DNA of 47,521 nucleotides, taken from NCBI RefSeq assembly GCF_900104175.1, contig NZ_FNIX01000030.1, positions 1 through 47,521 of the forward strand. The letters are read 5' to 3'. The stretch's first letter is position 1. Every line of letters starts with the position of its first letter. This document shows positions 7,939 through 15,607 of the stretch, one piece after another. Position numbers and translations under genes: made by a program. Source of the stretch: Lentzea jiangxiensis. Lineage in GTDB: Bacteria > Actinomycetota > Actinomycetes > Mycobacteriales > Pseudonocardiaceae. The notes under the pieces were generated by a model, which saw only the letters and a list, made by a program, of their open reading frames with translations, was not told where the DNA came from and did no database searches.

Positions 7939-8826
7939 ATGAAGGCTTGGGGGTTGTCCGGACCGGAGTTCCTCCAGTTGTACTGGATCGGGCTGGCACT
8001 GGCGGTGCTGGTCGCGGTCGTCGTCCGGGTACGCGTGCGGGCAGGTCACGGCGACCAGCCCGTGCGCTCCCTGGACATGGACGAACTCGCCTACCTCGCG
8101 GGCGGTCCGAGGCGCGTGGTCGAGACGTCCCTCGCGCGCCTGCTCACCGCGGGTGAGCTCCGCACGTCCCGGCGCGGCACGGTGCAGGTGACGTCCACCA
8201 CGCAGTCGCTGAACCCGGTGGACCGCGCGGTGGTGACTGACGGCCAGCGCTACACCAACCGCACGGTCAACCTGATGATCCCGGCCGTCGCCCAGGACGA
8301 CGTGGTCACCGCGATCGGCCGGCGACTCGAGGACATGGGCCTGGTCGTGAACCCGGCCATCGCGAAGAGCGCGCTGCACAAGGGATGTGCCGCGCTGTGG
8401 GTCCTGCTGGCGATCGGTGTCGCCCGCTGGGTCAACGGCATCGCGATCGGCGCGGACATCGGCTGGCTCTCCGTCCAGCTCGTCCTGACGGTCCTGCTGA
8501 TCGTGCTCCTCACGCGACGCGGCAAGCACATCCGCACCGCCAGGGGCACCAGGGTGCTGGAGGCCGCCCGCGGCACCCGCACCAGGGCCGCGAGCGGGGA
8601 CGAGGCCCTCTACGCGGGCGCGGCCGGAGCGGTTCTCTTCGGCGGCCTCGTCGTGTACCCGGACCTGGCGGTGCGCAGCTCGCTGCTCGCCTCGTCCTCC
8701 ACCACGTCGGCGACCACCGGCTACGGCGGGTGTTCGTCCAGCTCGTCCTCGTGTTCGAGCGGCAGCAGCTGCAGCAGCTGCGGCGGGGGCGGTGGGTGCG
8801 GTGGTGGCTGCGGCGGGGGCAGCTGA
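7939..8826 (+). CDS. TIGR04222-like membrane protein with Cys/Gly/Ser tail (candidate MNIO substrate 1)
   Basis: 295 aa. TM helix near residues 10-33, then a soluble winged-helix-like domain around 45-140 (DMDELAYLAGGPRRVVETSLARLL; LVVNPAIAKSAL), then two or three TM helices (about 150-200 and 225-245), then a tail of almost only Ser, Gly and Cys with six cysteines (CSSSSSSCSSGSSCSSC, then GC..GC). The fold and low-complexity tail match my memory of the TIGR04222 family. ATG 7939 is favoured over an in-frame start at 7876 by the GGGGGTGG ribosome site. Inference: the Cys tail is modified by the MNIO enzyme encoded downstream. Confidence 0.75.
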   Translation: MKAWGLSGPEFLQLYWIGLALAVLVAVVVRVRVRAGHGDQPVRSLDMDELAYLAGGPRRVVETSLARLLTAGELRTSRRGTVQVTSTTQSLNPVDRAVVTDGQRYTNRTVNLMIPAVAQDDVVTAIGRRLEDMGLVVNPAIAKSALHKGCAALWVLLAIGVARWVNGIAIGADIGWLSVQLVLTVLLIVLLTRRGKHIRTARGTRVLEAARGTRTRAASGDEALYAGAAGAVLFGGLVVYPDLAVRSSLLASSSTTSATTGYGGCSSSSSSCSSGSSCSSCGGGGGCGGGCGGGS

Positions 8827-8917
8827 GCCGTCCTCCCTTGTTCTATTCCGGTAACGCGAGGAACCCAGGGGTAGATCTCGCGTCGAAGAAGCACAGGCAC
8901 CAGTGAGGGGAGTGCTG

Positions 8918-9700
8918 ATGTCCACGCCTTCGACACCGCACCAGACCATGTGGACCGCGGAGGAGATCGGGTTCCTGGCGGGGGGACCGGGCAGGGCGGC
9001 GGAGGCCGTTCTCGCCCGGCTGCTGGACGGCGGTCTCGTGCGCGTCTCCCGCGAGGGACTCGTGACCGCCGTCCACCAGAACGCCTACGGCGCCACCAGT
9101 CCGCTGGAGGCGTACGTCCTGGCGGGACTGCACGGAACGCCCCGGCCGGTCCAGCAGGTCGTGCAGGTGGCGATGACGAGCCACGAGATGGGCGCGCTGC
9201 ACCAGAGCCTCGTCGCCCGCGGGGTGGTGCGCTCCTCGTGGGGCAGGCCCCGCGGCGGCAAGACCGCGTTGCGGGTCGTGCTGTTCCTGGTGGCGTTCGC
9301 CTCGTTGTTCGTGGCGCTCGCGGTCGAACCCCTGGTGCTCGTGCTGACGGGCATGGTGCTGGTGACCGCGCTCCTGTTGCGGGACAAGGGCAGGCTCACG
9401 GCGAATGGCAAGATCGTGGTGCGATACGCGTTCAGGTCGACGAGCAGCGGTGCGGAAGCGGTGGCGTTGTTCGGATTGCGGCGGGGCAAGCAGCGCGCGG
9501 TCAAGTCCTCCGGTTCGTCCACTCCACACGTCGGCAGCGGTTGCGGCTCCTACGACTGGAGCCACCACGGCTGCGGCGGCTCGTCGAACTGCTCCAGCGC
9601 GAGCAGTTGCGGTTCCAGCAGTTGTTCGAGCAGCAGCAGTTCGAGTTCGAGTTGCAGCAGCTCCAGTTCCAGCAGCAGTTGCGGCAGTTCCAGCAACTGA
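8918..9700 (+). CDS. TIGR04222-like membrane protein with Cys/Ser tail (candidate MNIO substrate 2)
   Basis: 260 aa, paralogue of its neighbours. The N-terminal domain begins WTAEEIGFLAGGPGRAAEAVLARLLDGG, nearly the same as in the gene at 9781. A TM hairpin is at about 115-160. From about residue 200 the tail has seven cysteines spaced by Ser/Gly stretches, including runs of eight to nine serines. ATG 8918 follows GAGGGGA with 7-nt spacing; a GTG at 8903 is less likely. The 91-bp gap before it could hold its own promoter. The polyserine tail is encoded by mixed AGC/AGT/TCC/TCG codons, so protein-level selection rather than a simple DNA repeat maintains it. Confidence 0.75.
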   Translation: MSTPSTPHQTMWTAEEIGFLAGGPGRAAEAVLARLLDGGLVRVSREGLVTAVHQNAYGATSPLEAYVLAGLHGTPRPVQQVVQVAMTSHEMGALHQSLVARGVVRSSWGRPRGGKTALRVVLFLVAFASLFVALAVEPLVLVLTGMVLVTALLLRDKGRLTANGKIVVRYAFRSTSSGAEAVALFGLRRGKQRAVKSSGSSTPHVGSGCGSYDWSHHGCGGSSNCSSASSCGSSSCSSSSSSSSSCSSSSSSSSCGSSSN

Positions 9701-9710
9701 GGAGAAAGCG

Positions 9711-9770
9711 GTGGCCACGGCGGTCATCGTGGTCGTGGGTTCCGGCAGCAGTTGCGGTTCCGGCAGTTGA
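9711..9770 (+). CDS. 19-codon mini-ORF with a Cys/Ser/Gly end
   Basis: GTG 9711 is preceded by a near-perfect GAGGAGAAAGCG ribosome site and encodes MATAVIVVVGSGSSCGSGS, stopping at 9768-9770. The peptide joins a hydrophobic head to a GSGSSCGSGS end that mimics the tails of the flanking proteins. It fits exactly between two substrate-like genes (10 nt after one, 10 nt before the next). It may be a minimal one-Cys substrate, a decayed copy, or a translational-coupling ORF. Too short for similarity-based proof. Confidence 0.5.
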   Translation: MATAVIVVVGSGSSCGSGS

Positions 9771-9780
9771 GGGAGAACTG

Positions 9781-10536
9781 ATGGTGACTCCGACGACCTC
9801 CCGGGCGACGGTCCTGTCCCCCGAGGAGATCGGCTTCCTGACGGCGGGACCGGGCAGGGCGGCCGAGACCGCGCTGGCCCGGCTGCTCGACGCCGGGGTG
9901 GTGCGGGTCGCGCGCGATGGCCGGGTGTCCCCCGTGCACCAGAGCGGCGGTGGCGTCACGGTGGTCGAGACGCGCATGCTCGGCCGGCTCACCAAACCCG
10001 TGCAGTTCGGTCAGGTGGTGCAGGCCTCCGCGAACAGCCTGGAGATGCGGGTGCTGCAGCAGGGGCTGCGCGAGCGGAAGCTGATCCGCAACCCCCGTCC
10101 CCGGATGCGGCTGTGGTGGATCTTCCTGGTGATCGGGTCGTTCCTCGGCCTGGCCGCCCTCACCGAGCCGACCCTGCTCGTGGGAACCGCGGCGCTGTTC
10201 GGGGCCTCCTGGTGGTCGTTCGGCGCTCGTCCGGTCACCAGGGCGGGCAGGGCGGCGCTGGAGGGCGTGACCGGGGACGACCGGGTGCTCACGGTCGCGT
10301 TGCACGGCTTCCGCGGCCGGGTCGGCGGCCGGAACGTCGGCGACCTCTTCGAGCTGCCGCAGAGCGTCGTCAACACGGTCCCGCGCAAGAACAGGAAGCG
10401 CACCGACAACGACGGAGCCGGGTACGGCAGCTGCGGGAGCGGGTGCGGCAGCAGTTCTTGTGGTAGCAGTGGGTGTTCGTCGGGCAGCAGCAGCTGCGGT
10501 GGCGGCGGTTGTGGCGGCGGCGGAGGGGGCGACTGA
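9781..10536 (+). CDS. TIGR04222-like membrane protein with Cys/Gly tail (candidate MNIO substrate 3)
   Basis: 251 aa. LSPEEIGFLTAGPGRAAETALARLLDAG opens the same winged-helix-like domain as in the 8918 gene; one hydrophobic hairpin (about residues 118-150, WWIFLVIGSFLGLAAL and following) anchors it. The tail has six cysteines in GSCGSGCGSSSCGSSGC plus two more, ending GGGGGGD. ATG 9781 follows GGGAGAACTG. Its TGA overlaps the ATG of the MNIO gene (TGATG at 10534-10538), so substrate and enzyme are translationally coupled, strong contextual support for an enzyme-substrate relation. Confidence 0.78.
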   Translation: MVTPTTSRATVLSPEEIGFLTAGPGRAAETALARLLDAGVVRVARDGRVSPVHQSGGGVTVVETRMLGRLTKPVQFGQVVQASANSLEMRVLQQGLRERKLIRNPRPRMRLWWIFLVIGSFLGLAALTEPTLLVGTAALFGASWWSFGARPVTRAGRAALEGVTGDDRVLTVALHGFRGRVGGRNVGDLFELPQSVVNTVPRKNRKRTDNDGAGYGSCGSGCGSSSCGSSGCSSGSSSCGGGGCGGGGGGD

Positions 10537-11354
10537 TGGCGGGGATCGAGGACCTGGGTGTCGGCATCGGCTGGCGCCCGGAGATCGACCTGACCGTGGA
10601 ACGCCTGCCCGGCGTGGACTTCGTCGAGGTCGTCGCCGAGAACCTCCACATCGGACACCTGCCGGAGTCGGTCGCGCTGCTGCTGGAGCGCGGGGTCCCG
10701 GTGCTCCCCCACGCCGTGTCGCTGTCGCTGGGCGGCGCCGACGAGGTCGACCTGCACCGGGTCGAGCACCTGGGTGCCGTCGCCGAGGCCGTCGGGGCGC
10801 CGATGGTCAGCGACCACGTGTGCTTCGTGCGGGCGGGCGGGCTCGACTCCGGTCACCTGATGCCGGTGCCGCGCACCAGGGACGCGCTCGACGTGCTCGT
10901 CGCGAACGTCAAGCTGGCCCAGGCGAACCTGCCGGTGCCGCTCGCGCTCGAGAACGTCGCCGCGCTGCTGGAGTGGCCGGACGGCGAGCTGTCCGAGGGC
11001 CAGTTCCTCGCCGAGCTCGTGGAGCGCACGGACTGCTGGCTGCTCGTCGACGTCGCGAACCTCTACGCCAACGCCCGCAACATCGGCACGGACCCGGAGC
11101 GGTTCCTCGACGAGATCCCGCTCGAACGGCTGGCCTACGTGCACGTGGCCGGCGGCGAGCAGCACGGCGACATCTACCACGACACGCACGCCCACGCGGT
11201 CCTGCCGGAAGTCCTGGAAGTGCTGGACGAACTGTGCTCGCGGGTCAGTCCTCCTGGCGTTCTGCTGGAACGCGACGACAACTACCCGTCCGACGCGGAG
11301 ATCGAGGCGGAACTGGCCGCGATCCGCGCCGTCGTGGACAAGCACCGCGGCTGA
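10536..11354 (+). CDS. DUF692 / multinuclear non-haem iron-dependent oxidase (MNIO)
   Basis: 272 aa, TIM-barrel family of MbnB, TglH and related enzymes that use two or three iron ions and O2 to rearrange cysteine residues of ribosomal peptides (oxazolone-thioamide, beta-carbon excision, thiooxazole). Expected metal-ligand positions are present: H59 in LPHAVSLSLGG, D93/H94 in SDHVCF, E139/N140 in ALENV, D172/N175 in LVDVANLY, H203 in YVHVAGG, D216/H218/H220 in HDTHAH, and E245/D247 in LLERDD. ATG overlaps the upstream stop; a small helical protein follows 4 nt later. The obvious candidate substrates are the Cys-rich tails of the three upstream membrane proteins, which would place the reaction at the inner face of the membrane (inference). 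Confidence 0.9.
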   Translation: MAGIEDLGVGIGWRPEIDLTVERLPGVDFVEVVAENLHIGHLPESVALLLERGVPVLPHAVSLSLGGADEVDLHRVEHLGAVAEAVGAPMVSDHVCFVRAGGLDSGHLMPVPRTRDALDVLVANVKLAQANLPVPLALENVAALLEWPDGELSEGQFLAELVERTDCWLLVDVANLYANARNIGTDPERFLDEIPLERLAYVHVAGGEQHGDIYHDTHAHAVLPEVLEVLDELCSRVSPPGVLLERDDNYPSDAEIEAELAAIRAVVDKHRG

Positions 11355-11358
11355 AGAC

Positions 11359-11718
11359 ATGAACGAGAACGAAGTCCTCGCCGCCCGCGAAAGGCTCGCC
11401 GCCCGGCAGGCCGAGCTGCTGAACGCATTGCTGGCGAATGGACCGGCCCCAGCGGGGTTCGACGAACAACGCCTCGCCGTCGAACGGCGCGCGTTGCTGT
11501 CCAAACGACGCGGCATCGTGCGGATGCTCGGCCCCGCGGTCGCCGATGAGCTCGGCGAGCGGTTCCGGCCGCTGTTCGACGCCTACGCCGTCGAACACCC
11601 GCGTCGGGCGGGATCACGCGCGCGCGAGGACGCCGCATCGTTCGCGGAATGGTGCCGCGCCGCGGGCGAGTTGTCGGCGAAGCGCAAGGCTCGCTGGAAG
11701 TTCTGGCAGTCGAACTGA
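11359..11718 (+). CDS. Small helical protein, probable MNIO partner (DUF2063-like)
   Basis: 119 aa, predicted all-helical, no cysteine. The order R..LL.KR.GIVR(M)LGP.V...LGE.F..LF..YA..HPR....R.DA..FA.W resembles the N-terminal helical domain of DUF2063-type proteins that deliver precursor peptides to MNIO enzymes, although overall similarity is distant. The end is strongly basic (KRKARWKFWQSN). It starts 4 nt after the MNIO stop, so is co-translated. Known MNIO systems generally need such a partner; that role is inferred from context. Confidence 0.7.
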   Translation: MNENEVLAARERLAARQAELLNALLANGPAPAGFDEQRLAVERRALLSKRRGIVRMLGPAVADELGERFRPLFDAYAVEHPRRAGSRAREDAASFAEWCRAAGELSAKRKARWKFWQSN

Positions 11719-11732
11719 TCGACCCGGAGGGA

Positions 11733-11761
11733 TCCCGGCCGCCCGCTCCGGACGGCCGGGA
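11733..11761. terminator. Bidirectional hairpin between the MNIO partner and chdC
   Basis: Perfect 9-bp stem TCCCGGCCG / CGGCCGGGA with an 11-nt loop, in the 49-bp gap between convergent genes. No T-run; GC-rich hairpins without T-runs are usual in actinomycetes. Confidence 0.6.
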
Positions 11762-11767
11762 CCGCCC

Positions 11768-12460
11768 TCACGGCAGGTTCAGGACCAGCTCGGCGGCCGG
11801 GACGCGGGTGCCCGTGTAGAAGGGGATCTCCTCGCGCACGTGCAGACGTGCCTCGGTGCCGCGCAGGTGGCGCATGAGGTCGACGATGCGGTGCAGCTCG
11901 TCCGCCTCGAACGCCAGCAGCCACTCGTAGTCGCCGAGGGCGAACGACGCGACGGTGTTCGCGCGCACGTCCGGGAAGTCGCGGGCCTCCTTGCCGTGGT
12001 CCGCCAGCATCTTGCGGCGGTCCTCCTCCGGCAGCAGGTACCACTCGTAGGACCGCACGAACGGGTAGACGCACACGTACTTGCGCGCCTCCTCACCCGC
12101 GAGGAACGCGGGGATGTGGCTGCGGTTGAACTCCGCGGGGCGGTGCAGGGCGACCTGCGACCAGACCGGCGTGGAGACCTTGCCGAGCGGCGTGCGGCGG
12201 AAGCCGGTGTAGGCGGCTTGGACCTGCTCGATCTCCTCGGCGTGCCACCAGATCATGTAGTCCGCGTCGGCGCGCAGACCGGCCACGTCGTAGACACCGC
12301 GGACGACGACGCCCTTGCCCTCCAACGCGTCCAGGTAGTCCTGGGTCTCGCTGGCCGCCGCCGAACGGTCGTCCGGAAGCTTGCCGGGTTCGACCCGGAA
12401 CACCGACCACATCGTGTAGCGGATGGTGTCGTTGAGCTCGTTGTAGTTCAAGCGCGCCAT
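11768..12460 (-). CDS. chdC: Coproheme decarboxylase ChdC (HemQ)
   Basis: 230 aa. Decarboxylates two propionates of Fe-coproporphyrin III with peroxide to give haem b, the last step of the coproporphyrin-dependent pathway. It is a chlorite-dismutase-fold protein: KYVCVYPFVRSYEWYLLP is the actinobacterial signature, Y132 matches the reactive Tyr and H155 (MLADHG) the proximal haem ligand by their 23-residue spacing as in C. diphtheriae ChdC (Y135/H158). ATG 12460 begins ARLNYNELN as usual; the frame stays open upstream but that part is unlike protein. It follows cgoX by 23 nt. Confidence 0.95.
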   Translation of the reverse strand: MARLNYNELNDTIRYTMWSVFRVEPGKLPDDRSAAASETQDYLDALEGKGVVVRGVYDVAGLRADADYMIWWHAEEIEQVQAAYTGFRRTPLGKVSTPVWSQVALHRPAEFNRSHIPAFLAGEEARKYVCVYPFVRSYEWYLLPEEDRRKMLADHGKEARDFPDVRANTVASFALGDYEWLLAFEADELHRIVDLMRHLRGTEARLHVREEIPFYTGTRVPAAELVLNLP

Positions 12461-12483
12461 ACATCCATCTTGGCACGGTCCTC

Positions 12484-13911
12484 TCAGCGGCGAACGCGGC
12501 CCAGCAGGTGTGCTGCGACACGGGCGGCGGCCGCGTCGGCGGTCGCGATGCACGCCGGCACGCCCACGCCGTGCAGCGCGGCTCCCGCGACGGCGAGGCC
12601 CGGCACGTCGGCGATGCCGCGCTCGATGGTGTCGACCAGGTCGACGTGGCCGACGCCGTACTGCGGCAGCCCGCCGCCCCACCGCTGGACCACGTAGTCG
12701 ATCGGCGCGTCCTTGACGCCGGTCAGCTCGTGGAGGTCGTTGCGGACGGCCTTCACGAGGTCGGCGTCGCTGCGTTGCAGGAGCGCCGTCTCGCCGTGCC
12801 GCCCGACGGAGCCGCGCAGGATCACGGGTTCGCCGTAATGCGCCCACTTGCGGCTGGAGAACGTGAAGGCCTTGGCGGTGAACGGGGTGATGCGGTCGGA
12901 GTACCGCTCCCCCTCCGCGATCAGCACGCCGGAGCGGTCCGGCAGCACGGTGCCCGGCGGCAGGGCGAGCGCGACGACGGCCATCGAGGCGACCTCGACC
13001 TTGCCGTACGCGGCGGACACCTGCGGGGCGATCTCGTGCAGCAGCTTGCGCGCGGACGGCGCGGGGACCGCGAGCACGACGCCGTCGCACTCCAGGTACT
13101 CCGGAGTCGCGGCCGAGCCGATCTCGAGGCGCCAGCCGTCGCCGAGCCACGACAGCACCCGCACCGGCAGGCCCAGCCGCACCTCGGGCTTCGCGACCTC
13201 GGCGAGCCGGTCGACCAGCGACGAGACGCCGTTCGCCAGCGACGCGAACACCGGCGGGCGGGCCGCGCGGGGCTGCGGTGGCGCGGGCATCGTCATCGCG
13301 GCGGCCGCGAGCAGCGACCCGACGCCCTTGTCGAGCAGCGTCGCGATCTGCGGCATCGTGGCGCGCAGGCCGAGCTCGTCGGCGCGGCCCGCGTAGACAC
13401 CGCCGAGCAGCGGGCCGACCAGGCGGTCCGCGACCTCGGGGCCGAACCTGTCCTTCACGAGCGCGCCGACGGCGACGTCCCCGCCGCCGAGCGAGACCGG
13501 GGGCAGCGTCGGTTCCATCTCGACCCGCAGCGCGCCCTCGGACGACAGCATGTGCCGCACGCTCTCGACGCTCGCCGGGACGCCCATGAACGTGTGCGCC
13601 GGCAGCTGGTGCGTGCGCCCGTCCGCGTGAACGCTCGCCTTCGCGCCCGTCGGGTGCACCACCTGGTCGTGCAGCCCGATCTCGTCGATCAGCTCCTGCG
13701 CCTCGGGCTTGCGGTGCAGGAACGCCTCCGCGCCCACGTCGAACCGCACGCCGGCGAGCTCGGTGGTGCGCAGCTTGCCGCCCAGCCGGTCGGACTGCTC
13801 GACCACCGTGATCCTGGCGTCGGGGCCGAGCAGCATCCTCAGGCGGTGCGCGGCAGCGAGTCCGGAGATGCCTCCCCCGACGACGGCGACGTGCGGTGCC
13901 CTGGCGTGCAT
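12484..13911 (-). CDS. cgoX: Coproporphyrinogen III oxidase CgoX (HemY/HemG-type FAD oxidase)
   Basis: 475 aa. Oxidises coproporphyrinogen III to coproporphyrin III with O2 and FAD. N-terminal dinucleotide site VVGGGISGLAAAHRL, EQSDRLGGKLRT ribose-binding Glu, VRFDVGAEAF substrate segment, and the C-terminal LAVAGAALHGVGVPACIATA flavin motif of the protoporphyrinogen-oxidase family. Since chdC follows, the product is read as coproporphyrin rather than protoporphyrin. Its ATG overlaps the hemE stop (TAATG at 13911), so translation is coupled. Likely cytoplasmic or membrane-associated. Confidence 0.93.
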   Translation of the reverse strand: MHARAPHVAVVGGGISGLAAAHRLRMLLGPDARITVVEQSDRLGGKLRTTELAGVRFDVGAEAFLHRKPEAQELIDEIGLHDQVVHPTGAKASVHADGRTHQLPAHTFMGVPASVESVRHMLSSEGALRVEMEPTLPPVSLGGGDVAVGALVKDRFGPEVADRLVGPLLGGVYAGRADELGLRATMPQIATLLDKGVGSLLAAAAMTMPAPPQPRAARPPVFASLANGVSSLVDRLAEVAKPEVRLGLPVRVLSWLGDGWRLEIGSAATPEYLECDGVVLAVPAPSARKLLHEIAPQVSAAYGKVEVASMAVVALALPPGTVLPDRSGVLIAEGERYSDRITPFTAKAFTFSSRKWAHYGEPVILRGSVGRHGETALLQRSDADLVKAVRNDLHELTGVKDAPIDYVVQRWGGGLPQYGVGHVDLVDTIERGIADVPGLAVAGAALHGVGVPACIATADAAAARVAAHLLGRVRR

Positions 13912-14945
13912 TACAGGCTGTGGATCAGTTCGACGGTGCGGGTGATGATCTCGGGGTCCGTGTCGGGCAGGACGCCGTGGCCGAGGTTGAAGATGTGGCC
14001 GCGGGCGGCCTTGCCCTCGGCGTGGATGCGGCGCACCTCGCGTTCGACGGCCTCGAAGCCCGCGAAGAACAGCGCCGGGTCGAGGTTGCCCTGCACGACC
14101 GGCTCCGGCAGCTCCGGGGCGGCCTCGCGCAGCCGCCGCACCGCCACGTCGAGCGGCAGGCGCCAGTCGACGCCGACGACGTCCGCGCCGGCCTCGCGCA
14201 TGGCGGGCAGCAGCTCGCCCGTGCCGACGCCGAAGTGGATCCTCGGAACGGTGCTGATCGTCTCCAGCACCCGCTTCGAGTGCGGCAGGACGAACTCGCG
14301 GTAGTCGCGCTCGGACAGCGCGCCCGCCCACGAGTCGAACAGCTGGACCGCCTGCACACCCGCGTCGAGCTGCGCGTGCAGGAAGGCCGCCGTGACGTCG
14401 GCGATCTTCGCGAGCAGCGCGTGCCACAGCTCGGGGTTGCCGTGCATGAGCGCCTTGGTGCGCTCGTGGTTCTTGCTCGGGCCGCCCTCGACGAGGTACG
14501 AGGCGAGCGTGAACGGTGCTCCCGCGAACCCGATCAGGGCGACTTCCCGCGGCAGTTCCTTGAGCAGCAACCCGATCGCGTCGGCGACCGGCTGCACCTG
14601 CTCGGCGTGCAGCGCGGGCAGCGCCTTCACGTCGTCGAGCGTGCGGACCGGGTTCGCGACGACGGGACCGGTGCCCGCGACGATGTCGAGGTCGACACCG
14701 GCCGCCTTGAGGGGCACCACGATGTCGGAGAAGAGGATCGCGCCGTCGACCCCGTGCCGCCGGACCGGCTGCATGGTGATCTCGCAGACCATCTCCGGGT
14801 CCATGCACGCGTCGAGCATCGCGGTGCCCTGGCGGAGAGCCCGGTACTCGGGCAACGACCGTCCCGCCTGCCTCATGAACCAGACAGGGGTGTGCGACGG
14901 GGTGCCGCCACTTGCGGCCACGAGGAGGGGAACTGAAGAAGTCAT
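13911..14945 (-). CDS. hemE: Uroporphyrinogen decarboxylase HemE
   Basis: 344 aa, the normal length. Removes four acetate carboxyls from uroporphyrinogen III to give coproporphyrinogen III, the substrate of the next gene product. The PVWFMRQAGRSLPEYR signature near residues 20-35 and the second signature GFAGAPFTLASYLVEGG near 140 are intact; DFSDI-type catalytic Asp is in AILFSDIVVP. ATG 14945 has AAAGAGAT upstream. First gene of hemE-cgoX-chdC; divergent from the DUF3000 gene across 72 bp. Confidence 0.96.
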   Translation of the reverse strand: MTSSVPLLVAASGGTPSHTPVWFMRQAGRSLPEYRALRQGTAMLDACMDPEMVCEITMQPVRRHGVDGAILFSDIVVPLKAAGVDLDIVAGTGPVVANPVRTLDDVKALPALHAEQVQPVADAIGLLLKELPREVALIGFAGAPFTLASYLVEGGPSKNHERTKALMHGNPELWHALLAKIADVTAAFLHAQLDAGVQAVQLFDSWAGALSERDYREFVLPHSKRVLETISTVPRIHFGVGTGELLPAMREAGADVVGVDWRLPLDVAVRRLREAAPELPEPVVQGNLDPALFFAGFEAVEREVRRIHAEGKAARGHIFNLGHGVLPDTDPEIITRTVELIHSL

Positions 14946-15004
14946 ATCTCTTTCATGGTCCCACGTCCCGGCGTGCCGCCGTCACTCGGTCGGTTTCCGA
15001 GGCA

Positions 15005-15010
15005 TACAGT
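15005..15010 (+). promoter_or_regulatory. -10 element of the DUF3000 gene (leaderless start)
   Basis: TACAGT lies 7-8 nt before the GTG start at 15018, the spacing expected if transcription begins at the start codon. No Shine-Dalgarno is seen upstream of this GTG, supporting a leaderless message. -35 not clear. Confidence 0.45.
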
Positions 15011-15017
15011 CAGTTGC

Positions 15018-15563
15018 GTGACCGAGCCGGAAATCTTCCGCCGGGCGGTGGGGACGCTCAAGTCGGTTCGCCACAGGCCCGAGATCGAACTCACCGAAGT
15101 TCGCCCACCGCAGCGGCTCGCCCCGTGGGCGTACGCGCTGACGGCTGAGGTCACGGGTCCCTCGGATGAGCTGTCGACCGGAAGGCTCGTGCTGCTGCAC
15201 GACCCGGACGGCGACGAGGCGTGGGGCGGCGTCCTGCGCGTCGTGGCGTACGTGCGCGTCGAGCTGGACCACGAGCTGGCCTCCGACCCGCTGCTGCCCG
15301 AGGTCGGGTGGTCGTGGCTCACCGAGGCCCTCGACCAGTCCGGTGCGCGGTTCACCGCTTTGGGCGGCACCGTGACGCAGACGTCGTCGGCGAGGTTCGG
15401 CGACATAGCCGGTCCGGCTCGCACTGATGACCTGGAACTGCGCGCATCGTGGACGGCGCTCGACGGCGAGCTCGCCGAGCACGGCACCGCGTTCTACGAA
15501 CTGATGGCGACGGCCGTGGGGCTGCCCCCGGTCGGCGTGACGATGTTCGGCCAGCGTTCCTGA
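15018..15563 (+). CDS. DUF3000 family protein
   Basis: 181 aa from GTG 15018 (VTEPEIFRRAVGTLKSVRHRPEIELTEV). Conserved actinobacterial protein often found beside hemE and the RNase D gene, as here; function unknown. Features include the PPQRLAPWAYALTAEV segment, GRLVLLHDPDG and VGWSWLTEALDQSGA. GTG 15018 is chosen over an in-frame start at 14955 because the earlier codons overlap the promoter region with hemE and are unlike the family. No TM or signal peptide. Confidence 0.85.
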   Translation: MTEPEIFRRAVGTLKSVRHRPEIELTEVRPPQRLAPWAYALTAEVTGPSDELSTGRLVLLHDPDGDEAWGGVLRVVAYVRVELDHELASDPLLPEVGWSWLTEALDQSGARFTALGGTVTQTSSARFGDIAGPARTDDLELRASWTALDGELAEHGTAFYELMATAVGLPPVGVTMFGQRS

Positions 15564-15607
15564 TCCATCGATATCCCATATATCAGCAACGACTCCGCAC
15601 ACCCCAA

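Noticed and set aside
8740..9700. Ser/Gly/Cys codon runs as simple satellite DNA or CRISPR-like repeats
   Set aside because: Codons are mixed, spacing irregular, frame continuous and stop positions consistent with coding; not a DNA repeat array.
12386..12400. tRNA T-loop-like GGGTTCGACCCGG
   Set aside because: Lies within chdC codons, with no cloverleaf around it.
11768..13150. 460-codon frame extending chdC upstream
   Set aside because: The extra N-terminal 230 codons overlap cgoX on the same strand and are unlike protein; family length fits the 12460 start.
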